Of a DNA stretch of 11,484 nucleotides, positions 1 to 6,961 are shown piece by piece. Numbering within the stretch: position 1 is the stretch's first letter; each line of letters begins with the position of its first letter. Below the pieces are notes generated by a model that was given only the letters and a program-made list of their open reading frames with translations, did not search any database and was not told the origin of the DNA. A program made the position numbers and the translations under genes. The stretch comes from Desulfobulbaceae bacterium UBA2213 (GTDB taxonomy: Bacteria > Desulfobacterota > Desulfobulbia > Desulfobulbales > Desulfocapsaceae), in contig DCUN01000184.1 in assembly GCA_002327225.1 (NCBI GenBank), forward strand, positions 1 to 11,484, written 5' to 3'.

Positions 1-995
1 GTACCATTGAGCCCAATGTGGGGATTGTGGCCATGCCTGATTCCCGCCTGGATGCATTGGCGGCTCTTGCTAAAACCAAAAGCAAGATTGCAACCCAGAT
101 GGAGTTCGTCGACATTGCCGGACTGGTCAAAGGGGCCAGCCAGGGTGAGGGGCTGGGCAACCAGTTTCTCGGTCATATCAGACAGGTGGATGCCATTATC
201 CATGTGGTGCGCTGTTTTGAGGACGAGAATGTTGTCCACGTTGACGGTTCCATTGATGCGGAGCGTGATCGAGAGATTATCAACATGGAGCTGATCCTGG
301 CCGATCTGGATACCGTCGATAAACGGTTGAAGAAGACTCTCAGTCAGGCCAAGTCAGGGGACAAGGTCTTCAAGGCCCAGGCCGTATTCCTGGAGAAACT
401 GCAGGCGGCACTCGATAGTGGACAACCGGCCCGCAGCGTGGTGGCCGATGGAGATCTGGAGCGCGATCTGCTGCGTGACCTCTGTCTTCTGACCACCAAG
501 CCGGTGCTCTATGTGGCCAATGTGGCCGAAGAAGACGCGCTGCAGGGCAATGCCCTCGTGCGTACGTTGGAAGAGGCTGCCCGCCGTGAGGGGGCGTCCG
601 TGATCATTATATCCGGTAATATCGAGCAGGAACTGAGTCAGTTGTCGCCCGAGGAACAACAGGAATTTCTGGCCGATATGGGGATGAGCGAGCCGGGATT
701 GAACCGCTTGATCAAGGCGGGCTATGAGCTCCTGGGGCTGATCACCTTTTATACGGTGGGTGAGAAAGAGACCAGGGCCTGGACTATTTCCAAGGGCACC
801 AAGGCACCAGGGGCGGCCGGCAAGATCCACTCTGATTTCGAGCGCGGCTTTATCCGGGCCGAGACCATTGCCTATGAGGATTATATTGCCTGCGGGAGCG
901 AGGCTGTGGCCAAGGAAAAAGGCTTGATGCGCTCTGAAGGGAAAGAATATGTGGTGGCAGACGGTGACTGCCTGTTGTTTCGTTTTAATGTTTAG
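1..995 (+). CDS. ychF: Redox-regulated ATPase YchF (Obg-like), 5' end missing
   Basis: Ribosome-associated P-loop NTPase of the Obg/YchF family, which prefers ATP to GTP and is linked to translation and stress responses. The reading frame is already open at base 3 (T-I-E-P-N at the edge), so the gene starts left of the window. By comparison with E. coli YchF (363 aa), roughly 35 residues including the NVGKST P-loop are outside. Visible are the G3 region DIAGLVKGASQGEGLGNQF, the NxxE specificity motif in ANVAEED typical of YchF, a central helical region, and a C-terminal TGS domain with AWTISKGTKAPGAAGKIHSD, ending in the usual FRFNV. The GTG at 18 is internal and not a true start. The TAG stop (993-995) lies inside the outer stem of the structured element that follows. 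Identification is firm. Confidence 0.96.
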   Translation, partial: TIEPNVGIVAMPDSRLDALAALAKTKSKIATQMEFVDIAGLVKGASQGEGLGNQFLGHIRQVDAIIHVVRCFEDENVVHVDGSIDAERDREIINMELILADLDTVDKRLKKTLSQAKSGDKVFKAQAVFLEKLQAALDSGQPARSVVADGDLERDLLRDLCLLTTKPVLYVANVAEEDALQGNALVRTLEEAARREGASVIIISGNIEQELSQLSPEEQQEFLADMGMSEPGLNRLIKAGYELLGLITFYTVGEKETRAWTISKGTKAPGAAGKIHSDFERGFIRAETIAYEDYIACGSEAVAKEKGLMRSEGKEYVVADGDCLLFRFNV

Positions 996-1102
996 AGGCC
1001 GTTTGCTCTACGAGCAACGGCTTTTTGTTGCTTGTAGAGCTTACGGCCTCTTATGCCGCATGCAAGAAACAGCAATCTTTACCGCTGTTTCTTGGTGTGG
1101 CG
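993..1102 (+). repeat. Structured intergenic repeat, copy A
   Basis: This element begins at the ychF stop codon and closely matches a second copy at 2301-2411. The outer stem AGAGGCCGT (994-1002) pairs with ACGGCCTCT (1043-1051). The inner stem 1005-1018 pairs with 1027-1040 (14 positions, one G-T), enclosing the 8-nt loop GGCTTTTT. A second hairpin follows, with CAAGAAACAGC (1063-1073) pairing with GCTGTTTCTTG (1084-1094) around a 10-nt loop. Flanking GCCGC and GTGGC can extend this second stem. The orientation could be either; + follows the upstream gene. I do not recognise a named family. Confidence 0.8.
998..1026 (+). terminator. Intrinsic terminator after ychF
   Basis: GCCGTTTGCTC (998-1008) pairs with GAGCAACGGC (1012-1021), with one bulged T and a TAC loop. 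Five T follow directly at 1022-1026. It starts three bases after the ychF stop. The same bases also take part in a longer alternative hairpin (994-1051), so the two folds are mutually exclusive. Confidence 0.75.
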
Positions 1103-1186
1103 TCTGGCAGCCTACATCAGCCGGTGATTATCTGGCAGCCTACATCAGCCGGTGATCATCTGGCAGCCTACGTCAGCCGGTGATCC
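1103..1186. repeat. Tandem repeat, 3 x 28 bp
   Basis: Three contiguous 28-bp units lie at 1103-1130, 1131-1158 and 1159-1186, each starting TCTGGCAGCCTAC. Units 1 and 2 differ at one base (position 27). Unit 3 differs from unit 2 at positions 14 and 28. A fourth TCTGGCAG occurs at 1208-1215 without the rest of the unit. There are no spacers, so this is not CRISPR. The rest of the gap up to the next gene shows no clear promoter. Confidence 0.92.
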
Positions 1187-1243
1187 TAGCCGCAAAGGTA
1201 TAAATGTTCTGGCAGATAACGACCAAAATCCCACAATAAAGTT

Positions 1244-1258
1244 ATGAGAGTCTCTCAT
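1244..1258. other. 15-nt palindrome over the yhaM start
   Basis: ATGAGAG-T-CTCTCAT is a perfect dyad that includes the weak Shine-Dalgarno GAGAG and the first two bases of the start codon at 1257. It could be a small operator or a weak hairpin limiting ribosome access. A chance palindrome is also possible. Confidence 0.35.
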
Positions 1259-2303
1259 GCACAAGACACAGTTTGTAGATCAGCTCAAAGAGGGCGACCG
1301 GCTGGACGATGTTTTTCTGGTCAAGACGGCGCGTCTGGCCGAGACCAGGGCTGGAAAACCCTATCTGATCCTGGAGATCGCAGACAGGAGTGGGGAGATC
1401 GGGGGGCCGATCTGGGATCTGGACGACGCGGTGCAGAGAGTGTGTCAGGTGGGGCAGTTTGTCCAGCTGAGCGGGCAGGTCTCGACCTATCAGAATAAGT
1501 TGCAGCTCAAAATCGATGCGGTCCGTGGAGTTGAGCGCAATGAAGTTGACCTCGCAGACTTCCTCCTGGTCTGTGATCAGGATCGGGAGGCGCTGGCCAG
1601 GGATCTGCAGGCCCTTGTTGCCTCTGTGAAAAATCCATTCCTGAAAAAACTGCTGGCCTTCTTTTTCAAGAAAGAGCCTTTGTGGCAGCGTTTTCAGGAG
1701 GCGCCGGCGGCAAAAGGGATTCATCACGCCTATGTAGGCGGTCTGCTGGAGCATTCTCTCTCTGTGGCCAGGATTGCCGACCAGTTGGCCACCCACTATT
1801 CCGGGGTGGATCGCTCTCTGCTCCTGGCCGGGGCCCTGCTCCATGATGTCGGCAAGGTAGAAGAGTTGGTGATGGATCTGGCCGTAATTGACTATACCGC
1901 CCAGGGGAGGCTGAAGGGGCATCTGGTCATGGGCAGTGAGATGGTGGCTGCGGCTGCGGCCACCATCAAGGACTTTCCGCCGGAGCTTCTCACCCAGTTG
2001 CAACATCTGATCCTCAGTCATCATGGGCGTCAGGAGTTTGGTTCACCCACTGTGCCCATGACCATTGAGGCCTTTCTCCTCAGCTTTGTCGATGACCTGG
2101 ATGCCAAGATGAACCTGATGGAGCAGTTGCGTAAGAAGATGAAGGATCCGGGTCTGCAGTGGACCGAGTATCAGCGTTCGTTGGAAAGATATCTCTACCT
2201 CGGGCCTTTTGAGTTGCAGGAAGAAGAAGCAGTTGAAGAGGCAGAGCGAGCGATAAAAAGGAGTCCTGGGCAGACACCGGTGCGTCAGCAGACGCTTTTT
2301 TAG
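1257..2303 (+). CDS. yhaM: YhaM-type OB-fold/HD 3'-5' exoribonuclease
   Basis: A 348-aa protein with an N-terminal OB-fold of about 90 residues followed by an HD phosphohydrolase domain, the arrangement of Bacillus YhaM, a Mn-dependent 3'-5' exoribonuclease. Visible metal-ligand motifs are LEHS (H166), LLHDVGK (H196-D197), SHHGRQEFGSP (H255-H256) and FVDDLDAKMN (D279-D280). The last motif and the HHG...FGSP segment are typical of this family rather than of HD-GYP or dGTPase proteins. The C-terminus is acidic, then basic (about residues 320-348). ATG at 1257 is chosen because the conserved FVDQLKEGDRLDDVFLV segment follows at once; the preceding GAGAG is a weak ribosome site. The gene is flanked on both sides by related structured repeats. 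The family call is strong, but RNase activity here is inferred. Confidence 0.9.
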   Translation: MHKTQFVDQLKEGDRLDDVFLVKTARLAETRAGKPYLILEIADRSGEIGGPIWDLDDAVQRVCQVGQFVQLSGQVSTYQNKLQLKIDAVRGVERNEVDLADFLLVCDQDREALARDLQALVASVKNPFLKKLLAFFFKKEPLWQRFQEAPAAKGIHHAYVGGLLEHSLSVARIADQLATHYSGVDRSLLLAGALLHDVGKVEELVMDLAVIDYTAQGRLKGHLVMGSEMVAAAAATIKDFPPELLTQLQHLILSHHGRQEFGSPTVPMTIEAFLLSFVDDLDAKMNLMEQLRKKMKDPGLQWTEYQRSLERYLYLGPFELQEEEAVEEAERAIKRSPGQTPVRQQTLF

Positions 2304-2411
2304 ATGCCGTTATGAAACAGGCAAGGGTTTTTTCTTGCTCGTATCATTTACGGCATCTTATGCCGCTTCCAAGAAACAGCCAATCTTTTCCGGCTGTTTC
2401 TTGGACTGGCG
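2301..2411 (+). repeat. Structured intergenic repeat, copy B
   Basis: This is the counterpart of the element at 993-1102 and also begins at a stop codon (TAG 2301-2303 of yhaM). The outer stem AGATGCCGT (2302-2310) pairs with ACGGCATCT (2350-2358). The inner stem 2312-2325 pairs with 2334-2347 (11 Watson-Crick pairs, one G-T, two mismatches) around the 8-nt loop GGTTTTTT. The second hairpin is 13 perfect pairs, CCAAGAAACAGCC (2369-2381) with GGCTGTTTCTTGG (2392-2404), with a 10-nt loop differing from copy A at one base. Similarity continues weakly to GATAAC at 2419-2424. Confidence 0.8.
2305..2333 (+). terminator. Possible terminator within copy B
   Basis: TGCCGTT (2305-2311) can pair with AACAGGCA (2316-2323) with one bulged A. 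AGGG and then six T (2328-2333) follow. It is weaker than the equivalent in copy A and excludes the longer hairpin 2302-2358. Confidence 0.45.
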
Positions 2412-2430
2412 TCTTGCCGATAACAATATA

Positions 2431-2471
2431 CCTGACCAGTAACACAAAAGGTATCCTTGAACCAGGTCAGG
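2431..2471. other. Inverted repeat in the holB leader
   Basis: CCTGACC (2431-2437) and GGTCAGG (2465-2471) form a 7-bp inverted repeat upstream of holB. Inside the same leader, ATACC (2428-2432) can instead pair with GGTAT (2450-2454). It may be an operator or leader structure, or chance. Confidence 0.25.
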
Positions 2472-2493
2472 AACACAGGAAATAGATAAAAGA

Positions 2494-3537
2494 ATGGGTA
2501 TCCAGCATAGACAATTGACTCCTTCTTTTTCCCGTCTTGTAGGTCAGGAGAAGGCCAAAACTCTTCTGGGTCGTGCCTTGGTATCTGAGCAGTTGGCCCA
2601 TGCCTATCTCTTTCGGGGACCGGACGGGGTGGGCAAACAGCTGTTTGCCAGAAGTCTGGCCACGGCAGTGAACTGTCAGCAACGTCAGAGCCCGGAGTCT
2701 TCGCTTCGCTCCGCTTACCTGGATGCCTGCGGCCATTGTTCTTCCTGCCGGAAATACAGCTCGGGAAATCATCCTGATTTTCTGGTCATCAGTCCGGAAA
2801 AAGGGACGATCAAGATCGACCGTATCCGGGAGATGATCCAGTCGCTTTCCTATCCGCCCTATGAGTCGAGAGTTCGGGTGGTGCTGCTGGAGGATATCCA
2901 TACCATGCGGGCGGAGGCGGCAAATAGTCTGCTGAAGATTCTGGAGGAGCCGCCGGAGAATAATCTGCTCATCCTGACGGCGGCAGCGTCTCGGGATGTC
3001 TTGACCACGATCAGCTCCAGGTGTCAGGTGATTCCCTTTTTCAACCTCGGGCAGGAAGAGACTATTCAGGTGCTGTTGCGTGAGAAGCCCGAGCTGGAAC
3101 TTGACACTGCCCGGCTCCTGGCCCGGCTCTCTGAGGGCTGTCCCGGTCAGGCCCTGCTCTTCTACAGAAGCGAGATGGTTGCCCTCTGGCGGGAGCTGGT
3201 GGCCCTGCTCTCTGATCCCGGGATAGACGGCAGCAGGGATGTGGGCATGTTGCTGCAGGCGGCTGAGACGATGGCGGCCTTGAAGGAAGAGCTGCTCCCG
3301 CTTTTTGGCCTCGTGCGCATCTGGCTGAGAGATATGCTGGTTGCGGGTTCCCTGGGTCATGTGGATCATGAGCAGGTGGCCAGGGATGAGGGCCGGCGAG
3401 AAAACAAGCAGAAATCCTGGAGTTCCAGTCAACTTTTTGATAAGCTGGACGCTGTAGGCAGGGCTGAAAAAGAACTTGCTCGTAACTGTAACCGTACCCT
3501 GGTGTGTGAGGTGCTTCTTTTTCAGTTGCAGAAATAA
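2494..3537 (+). CDS. holB: DNA polymerase III, delta' subunit
   Basis: Clamp-loader subunit of the replicative DNA polymerase III holoenzyme, AAA+ fold, 347 aa. The N-terminus FSRLVGQEKAKTLLGRAL is the usual clamp-loader start. A P-loop-like GPDGVGKQ (residues 42-49) has Gln in place of the usual Thr/Ser. Zinc ligands C61, C79, C82 and C85 form the clamp-loader zinc module. The sensor and helix region ANSLLKILEEPPENN and the SRC motif (about residues 175-177) support delta' or gamma/tau. The short length and lack of a tau tail favour delta'. AGGAAA at 2477-2482 lies 11 nt before ATG 2494, rather far for a ribosome site. ricT follows after 30 nt, the same holB-ricT order as in Bacillus (holB-yaaT). 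Confidence 0.92.
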   Translation: MGIQHRQLTPSFSRLVGQEKAKTLLGRALVSEQLAHAYLFRGPDGVGKQLFARSLATAVNCQQRQSPESSLRSAYLDACGHCSSCRKYSSGNHPDFLVISPEKGTIKIDRIREMIQSLSYPPYESRVRVVLLEDIHTMRAEAANSLLKILEEPPENNLLILTAAASRDVLTTISSRCQVIPFFNLGQEETIQVLLREKPELELDTARLLARLSEGCPGQALLFYRSEMVALWRELVALLSDPGIDGSRDVGMLLQAAETMAALKEELLPLFGLVRIWLRDMLVAGSLGHVDHEQVARDEGRRENKQKSWSSSQLFDKLDAVGRAEKELARNCNRTLVCEVLLFQLQK

Positions 3538-3567
3538 ACCGTTAACAATTTAAAATCAATTTTATTT

Positions 3568-4464
3568 ATGTCTGAACAGCAGGACAAGAAATCAGTGGAG
3601 CAGGTGCAGGCTGAGGAGCAACAGATCTTCTTCTACCGAATCTGTTTTCGGGAGAAAGGGCAGGAGTTTACGGCATCGTCAGAGCTGCCCGACCTGAAGG
3701 CCCGAGAGGTGGTGATTGTCAAAACGGATCATGGCGCTGAACCGGCCATCATTGTCAGTAGAGCTCCTGGCTATCATAGCTGCGGACAAAAGCGCCGGGC
3801 AACGCATGTCCTGTTGAAACGGGCAAATCAGGAAGAGATCGGCAGGTATAAAAACATCTCATCCTGGGAAGAGGCGGCCTTTATCTCTTGTAAGATACTC
3901 ATATCTCAGCATAAGTTGTCCATGCACCTCGTGCGGTCCGAGCGTTATTTTAATGGCAGTAAGATTGTCTTTTATTTTACTGCCAATAATCGGATCGATT
4001 TCAGGGATCTGGTAAAAGATCTGGTCCTGGAGTTTCATACCAGGGTGGAGATGAGGCAGGTCGGTGTACGTCATGAAACCAAGATGATTGGCGGCCTTGG
4101 CACTTGTGGTCGGGAGTTGTGCTGTTCTGTTTTTATGGATACGTTTGATTCAGTGTCGATCAAGATGGCCAAAGAGCAGGATCTGCCCCTGAACCCGGCC
4201 AAGATATCCGGAGTTTGTAATCGTCTGCTTTGTTGTTTGACCTATGAATATTCCACCTATCGCCGGGAGAGAAAAGGGATGCCCAAGCCCGGCAAGCGGA
4301 TCACGGTTGGGGAGGAACAGTTTCAGGTGAAACGGCAGAATCCTTTACAGCAAACGATCCTGGTCAGTGACAGTCAAGGGGAAAATCATCTCTTGAGCAA
4401 AGAGCAGTGGCAGGACTTTGAGCCGGTAAAGGTTGAGGAGAGCGGCAAGAAGGAAAAGAAGTAA
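3568..4464 (+). CDS. ricT: PSP1-domain protein RicT (YaaT)
   Basis: A 298-aa PSP1 family protein. In Bacillus, RicT joins RicA and RicF in a complex that carries [4Fe-4S] clusters and works with RNase Y in mRNA maturation, and it affects sporulation and biofilm formation. The family core is clear: VGVRHETKMIGGLGTCGREL followed by CC (C180, C185, C186), then SIKMAKEQDLPLNPAKISG and CNRLLCC (C217, C222, C223), then the YEYSTY segment. These six cysteines are the expected cluster ligands. The N-terminal 20 residues are charged and the C-terminus is Lys/Glu-rich. ATG 3568 has no evident Shine-Dalgarno and follows a very A/T-rich 30-nt gap. GTG 3595, with AGGA at 3581-3584, is an alternative start. 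RicA and RicF partners are not in the window. Confidence 0.92.
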   Translation: MSEQQDKKSVEQVQAEEQQIFFYRICFREKGQEFTASSELPDLKAREVVIVKTDHGAEPAIIVSRAPGYHSCGQKRRATHVLLKRANQEEIGRYKNISSWEEAAFISCKILISQHKLSMHLVRSERYFNGSKIVFYFTANNRIDFRDLVKDLVLEFHTRVEMRQVGVRHETKMIGGLGTCGRELCCSVFMDTFDSVSIKMAKEQDLPLNPAKISGVCNRLLCCLTYEYSTYRRERKGMPKPGKRITVGEEQFQVKRQNPLQQTILVSDSQGENHLLSKEQWQDFEPVKVEESGKKEKK

Positions 4465-4479
4465 AAGGCTGATCTCGCG

Positions 4480-4530
4480 CAGAGATGCGGATACGCGGAG
4501 AATGATGTTCTCTATGCCTCCGCGTCTCTG
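4480..4530. repeat. Long interrupted inverted repeat before metG
   Basis: CAGAGA (4480-4485) and CGCGGAG (4494-4500) pair with CTCCGCG (4518-4524) and TCTCTG (4525-4530). An 8-nt bulge sits on the left arm, with a 17-nt loop. There is no T-run after it, so it is not a classic terminator. The CGCAGAGA / GCGGAGA character recalls short dispersed repeats I have seen in many environmental genomes, from memory only. It fills most of the 104-nt ricT-metG gap. Confidence 0.6.
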
Positions 4531-4571
4531 GACGAGGCGATAATTTCTTGTTGTATGCGACGATGTGAGTG

Positions 4572-6530
4572 ATGACAACCTATATTACAACCCCGATTTA
4601 TTATGTGAATGCCCAGCCGCATCTGGGGCATGCCTATACCACGATTGTGGCCGATGTCTACAGCCGGTTTCGCCGATTATGCGGTGAGGACGTCCGCTTT
4701 CAGACGGGCACCGATGAGCATGGTGACAAGATCGCTGAGGCGGCAAAACAAGAGCAGGTGTCGCCCGCTGAGTATGCGGACCGGATCAGCGCCATGTACA
4801 GGGAGAGCTGGCCACAGCTTCATATCATCCCTGATACCTTTATCCGCACCACGGACGTGGCGCATATCAAGACAGTCCAGCGCATCCTGCAGCAGGTGTA
4901 TGACCAGGGGGATATCTATTTCGGAGAATATTCAGGACTCTACTGCAAGGGGTGTGAGCGTTTTCTGACCGAAAAGGAACTGGTAGACGGCAACTGTCCC
5001 GACCACCTGCAAGCGCCGGAACAGATTACCGAACAGAATTATTTCTTCCGCATGTCCAGGTATCAACAACAGTTGATCGATCACATCCATGCGAATCCCG
5101 ACTTTATCACCCCTGAACGCTATAAAAACGAGGTTCTCTCTTTTCTCAGTGAGCCCCTGGAGGATCTCTGCATCTCCCGGCCCACCTCAAGGCTGACCTG
5201 GGGAATTCCCCTGCCCTTTGATCAGAGTTTTGTCACCTATGTCTGGTTTGATGCTCTTATCAATTATCTCAGCGGAATTGGTTATCCTGACGGCGAGTCG
5301 TTTCATACATATTGGGCGGTAGCCGAGCATGTGATCGCCAAAGATATCCTCAAGCCCCATGCCATCTACTGGCCCACCATGCTGCTTGCCATGGGGCTGC
5401 CGCTGTATCAGCACCTCCATGTCCATGGCTACTGGAATGTGGGTGAAACCAAGATGTCAAAGTCTATCGGCAATGTTGTGCGTCCGGCGGAGCTGGTGGC
5501 GGAATACGGTGTGGATACGGTGCGCTATTTTCTCCTGCGGGAGATGTCTTTTGGCCTTGATTCCTCGTTTACCAGCGATAAAATTGTGGCTCGTAAGAAT
5601 TCTGATCTGGCCAATGACCTGGGCAATCTCTTCAGTCGTTCCATGGCTATGCTGGAAAAATATACAGATTCTACGGTGCCGGTCGCCGGTGAGCGGCAGG
5701 AGGCCGATGAGTCGCTGCAGCAGACGGCCGTGCAGATGCTGGCCCACTATCATGAGGAGATGGGGCGATTCCAGTTTCATCGCGCCTTGCAGAGTGTCTG
5801 GGACCTGATCAGCCATGCCAATAAATATATTGTCGTCAGTGAACCCTGGGTCCTGGCCAAGGATCCGGCCCAGCAAACGCGCCTGCACACAGTGCTTTAT
5901 ACTCTGGCGGAATGTCTGCGTCTGCTGGCCCTTGTGCTGCGTCCGGTGATGCCTCAGACCAGTGAAAAGATGGCGGTAGGTTTGGGAATGAGAGTCGATG
6001 ATCCACGGATCAGTAATTTTCCTCAAGGGGCACACTGGGGATTGAGCTCTGCCGGTAGCAGATTACAGGTAACAGAGCCGTTGTTTCCGCGCATGGACAA
6101 ACCCGATAAAAAGGGTGATGCTCCTGGGGGAAGCGGCACCCCGGCCCAAAAAACCAGTCATAAAAAAGAAAAAAAGAAGACGGCGGTTACGGAAATTGGG
6201 GTGATTGGATTTGAGCAGTTCCAGCAGATCGATCTGCGAGTGGCAGAGGTGGTGCATGCGGAGCGTATTGAAAAATCAGACAGGCTGCTCAAGCTGACGG
6301 TCAAGGCCCCGGACACACGTTCCATTGTTGCCGGAATAGCCGAATATTACGTGCCTGAAGAATTGATCGGGCGTCAGGTGTTGATTGTGGCCAATCTGCA
6401 GCCGGTCGAGATAATGGGGGTTCAGTCGCAGGGCATGGTTCTGGCAGCCAAGAGCGTAGTTGATGGCAAAAAACGTCTGGTGTTGACTAGTGTGAGCGAT
6501 CTGGTGCCGGCGGGGAGTAAGGTGGCTTGA
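4572..6530 (+). CDS. metG: Methionyl-tRNA synthetase
   Basis: Class I aminoacyl-tRNA synthetase that charges tRNA-Met, 652 aa from this ATG. Using numbering from GTG 4569, the HIGH signature is HLGH at 18-21, a GTDEHGDKIAEAA segment follows near 47-59, and KMSKS lies at about 295-299. The connective peptide carries one zinc knuckle with ligands C126, C129, C143 and H146, a C3H set also seen in Thermus MetRS, as I recall it. A Lys-rich linker at about 513-540 leads to a C-terminal EMAPII/Trbp111-like tRNA-binding domain (about 543-653, with DLRVAEVV and GMVLAA), which usually mediates dimerisation. GTG 4569 immediately precedes ATG 4572 in frame, and neither has a good ribosome site. All catalytic signatures are intact. 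Confidence 0.95.
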   Translation: MTTYITTPIYYVNAQPHLGHAYTTIVADVYSRFRRLCGEDVRFQTGTDEHGDKIAEAAKQEQVSPAEYADRISAMYRESWPQLHIIPDTFIRTTDVAHIKTVQRILQQVYDQGDIYFGEYSGLYCKGCERFLTEKELVDGNCPDHLQAPEQITEQNYFFRMSRYQQQLIDHIHANPDFITPERYKNEVLSFLSEPLEDLCISRPTSRLTWGIPLPFDQSFVTYVWFDALINYLSGIGYPDGESFHTYWAVAEHVIAKDILKPHAIYWPTMLLAMGLPLYQHLHVHGYWNVGETKMSKSIGNVVRPAELVAEYGVDTVRYFLLREMSFGLDSSFTSDKIVARKNSDLANDLGNLFSRSMAMLEKYTDSTVPVAGERQEADESLQQTAVQMLAHYHEEMGRFQFHRALQSVWDLISHANKYIVVSEPWVLAKDPAQQTRLHTVLYTLAECLRLLALVLRPVMPQTSEKMAVGLGMRVDDPRISNFPQGAHWGLSSAGSRLQVTEPLFPRMDKPDKKGDAPGGSGTPAQKTSHKKEKKKTAVTEIGVIGFEQFQQIDLRVAEVVHAERIEKSDRLLKLTVKAPDTRSIVAGIAEYYVPEELIGRQVLIVANLQPVEIMGVQSQGMVLAAKSVVDGKKRLVLTSVSDLVPAGSKVA

Positions 6531-6606
6531 TCAGGTTACGGGGAACAGAAAAGAGGGTGAATGACCTTTGAATAGCTCAATCGTTCCATAGAAAGGAGTG
6601 CGAAAA

Positions 6607-6906
6607 ATGTTTGTGCTGAAAAATTTTATGATGTCCCTGGCCGGGGTGCTTGATTTTCTGCTTCAGGCGTATATGTGGATTGTGATCGGTCGGGCGGTTA
6701 TCTCCTGGGTCAATGCCGACCCGTATAATCCTGTCGTCCGTTTTTTGTTTGAGGTCACCGAGCCCTTGCTGAGTCGAATCCGGCGCTGGATTCCAATCAG
6801 TATGGGGGGGATTGATTTTTCTCCCATGATTCTCATTATGGGGATAATGTTTTTACAGAGTTTTCTGGTTCCCACCCTGAAACAGATGGCCGGGGCAATG
6901 GGTTGA
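6607..6906 (+). CDS. yggT: YggT family membrane protein
   Basis: Small inner-membrane protein of 99 aa. The fold has two hydrophobic segments (about residues 9-31 and 71-90) flanking a conserved loop with GRAVISWVNADPYNP (28-42), TEPLLSRIRRWIP (51-63) and GIDFSP (68-73), the hallmark of YggT. The molecular function is not settled; members are linked to envelope, division or osmotic roles. ATG 6607 is chosen because AGGAG (6594-6598) lies 8 nt upstream. The GTG at 6598 overlaps that Shine-Dalgarno and cannot be the start. The gene precedes a DivIVA-family gene and a DUF167 gene, a common grouping near division genes in several phyla. Confidence 0.9.
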   Translation: MFVLKNFMMSLAGVLDFLLQAYMWIVIGRAVISWVNADPYNPVVRFLFEVTEPLLSRIRRWIPISMGGIDFSPMILIMGIMFLQSFLVPTLKQMAGAMG

Positions 6907-6923
6907 GGTCTGGCACACAACAA

Positions 6924-6938
6924 AATTAACTGTTAATT
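6924..6938. other. 15-nt palindrome upstream of divIVA-like gene
   Basis: AATTAAC-T-GTTAATT is a perfect A/T-rich dyad in the 55-nt gap between yggT and the DivIVA-family gene, ending 23 nt before the start codon. It is a plausible operator half-site pair, but no regulator can be named. Confidence 0.35.
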
Positions 6939-6961
6939 CGCACAGGATAGAGAGGAGTCTT

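Noticed and set aside
949..1155. Small + frame covering the end of ychF and the repeats
   Set aside because: It runs out of frame through ychF and then through the hairpins and tandem units, so it is a by-product of repeat sequence.
1103..1186. Three 28-bp repeats as a possible CRISPR array
   Set aside because: The units are directly contiguous with no spacers, and no cas genes are present.
1199..1204. TATAAA as a -10 promoter box for yhaM
   Set aside because: No convincing -35 box is seen at the right spacing.
1242..2024. 260-codon open frame on the - strand
   Set aside because: It is antisense to the HD-domain gene and has no recognisable motif or ribosome site.
2467..3432. 321-codon open frame on the - strand
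   Set aside because: It lies antisense to holB, whose AAA+ and zinc motifs are intact.
6598..6600. GTG as the start of yggT
   Set aside because: It overlaps the Shine-Dalgarno sequence that serves ATG 6607.
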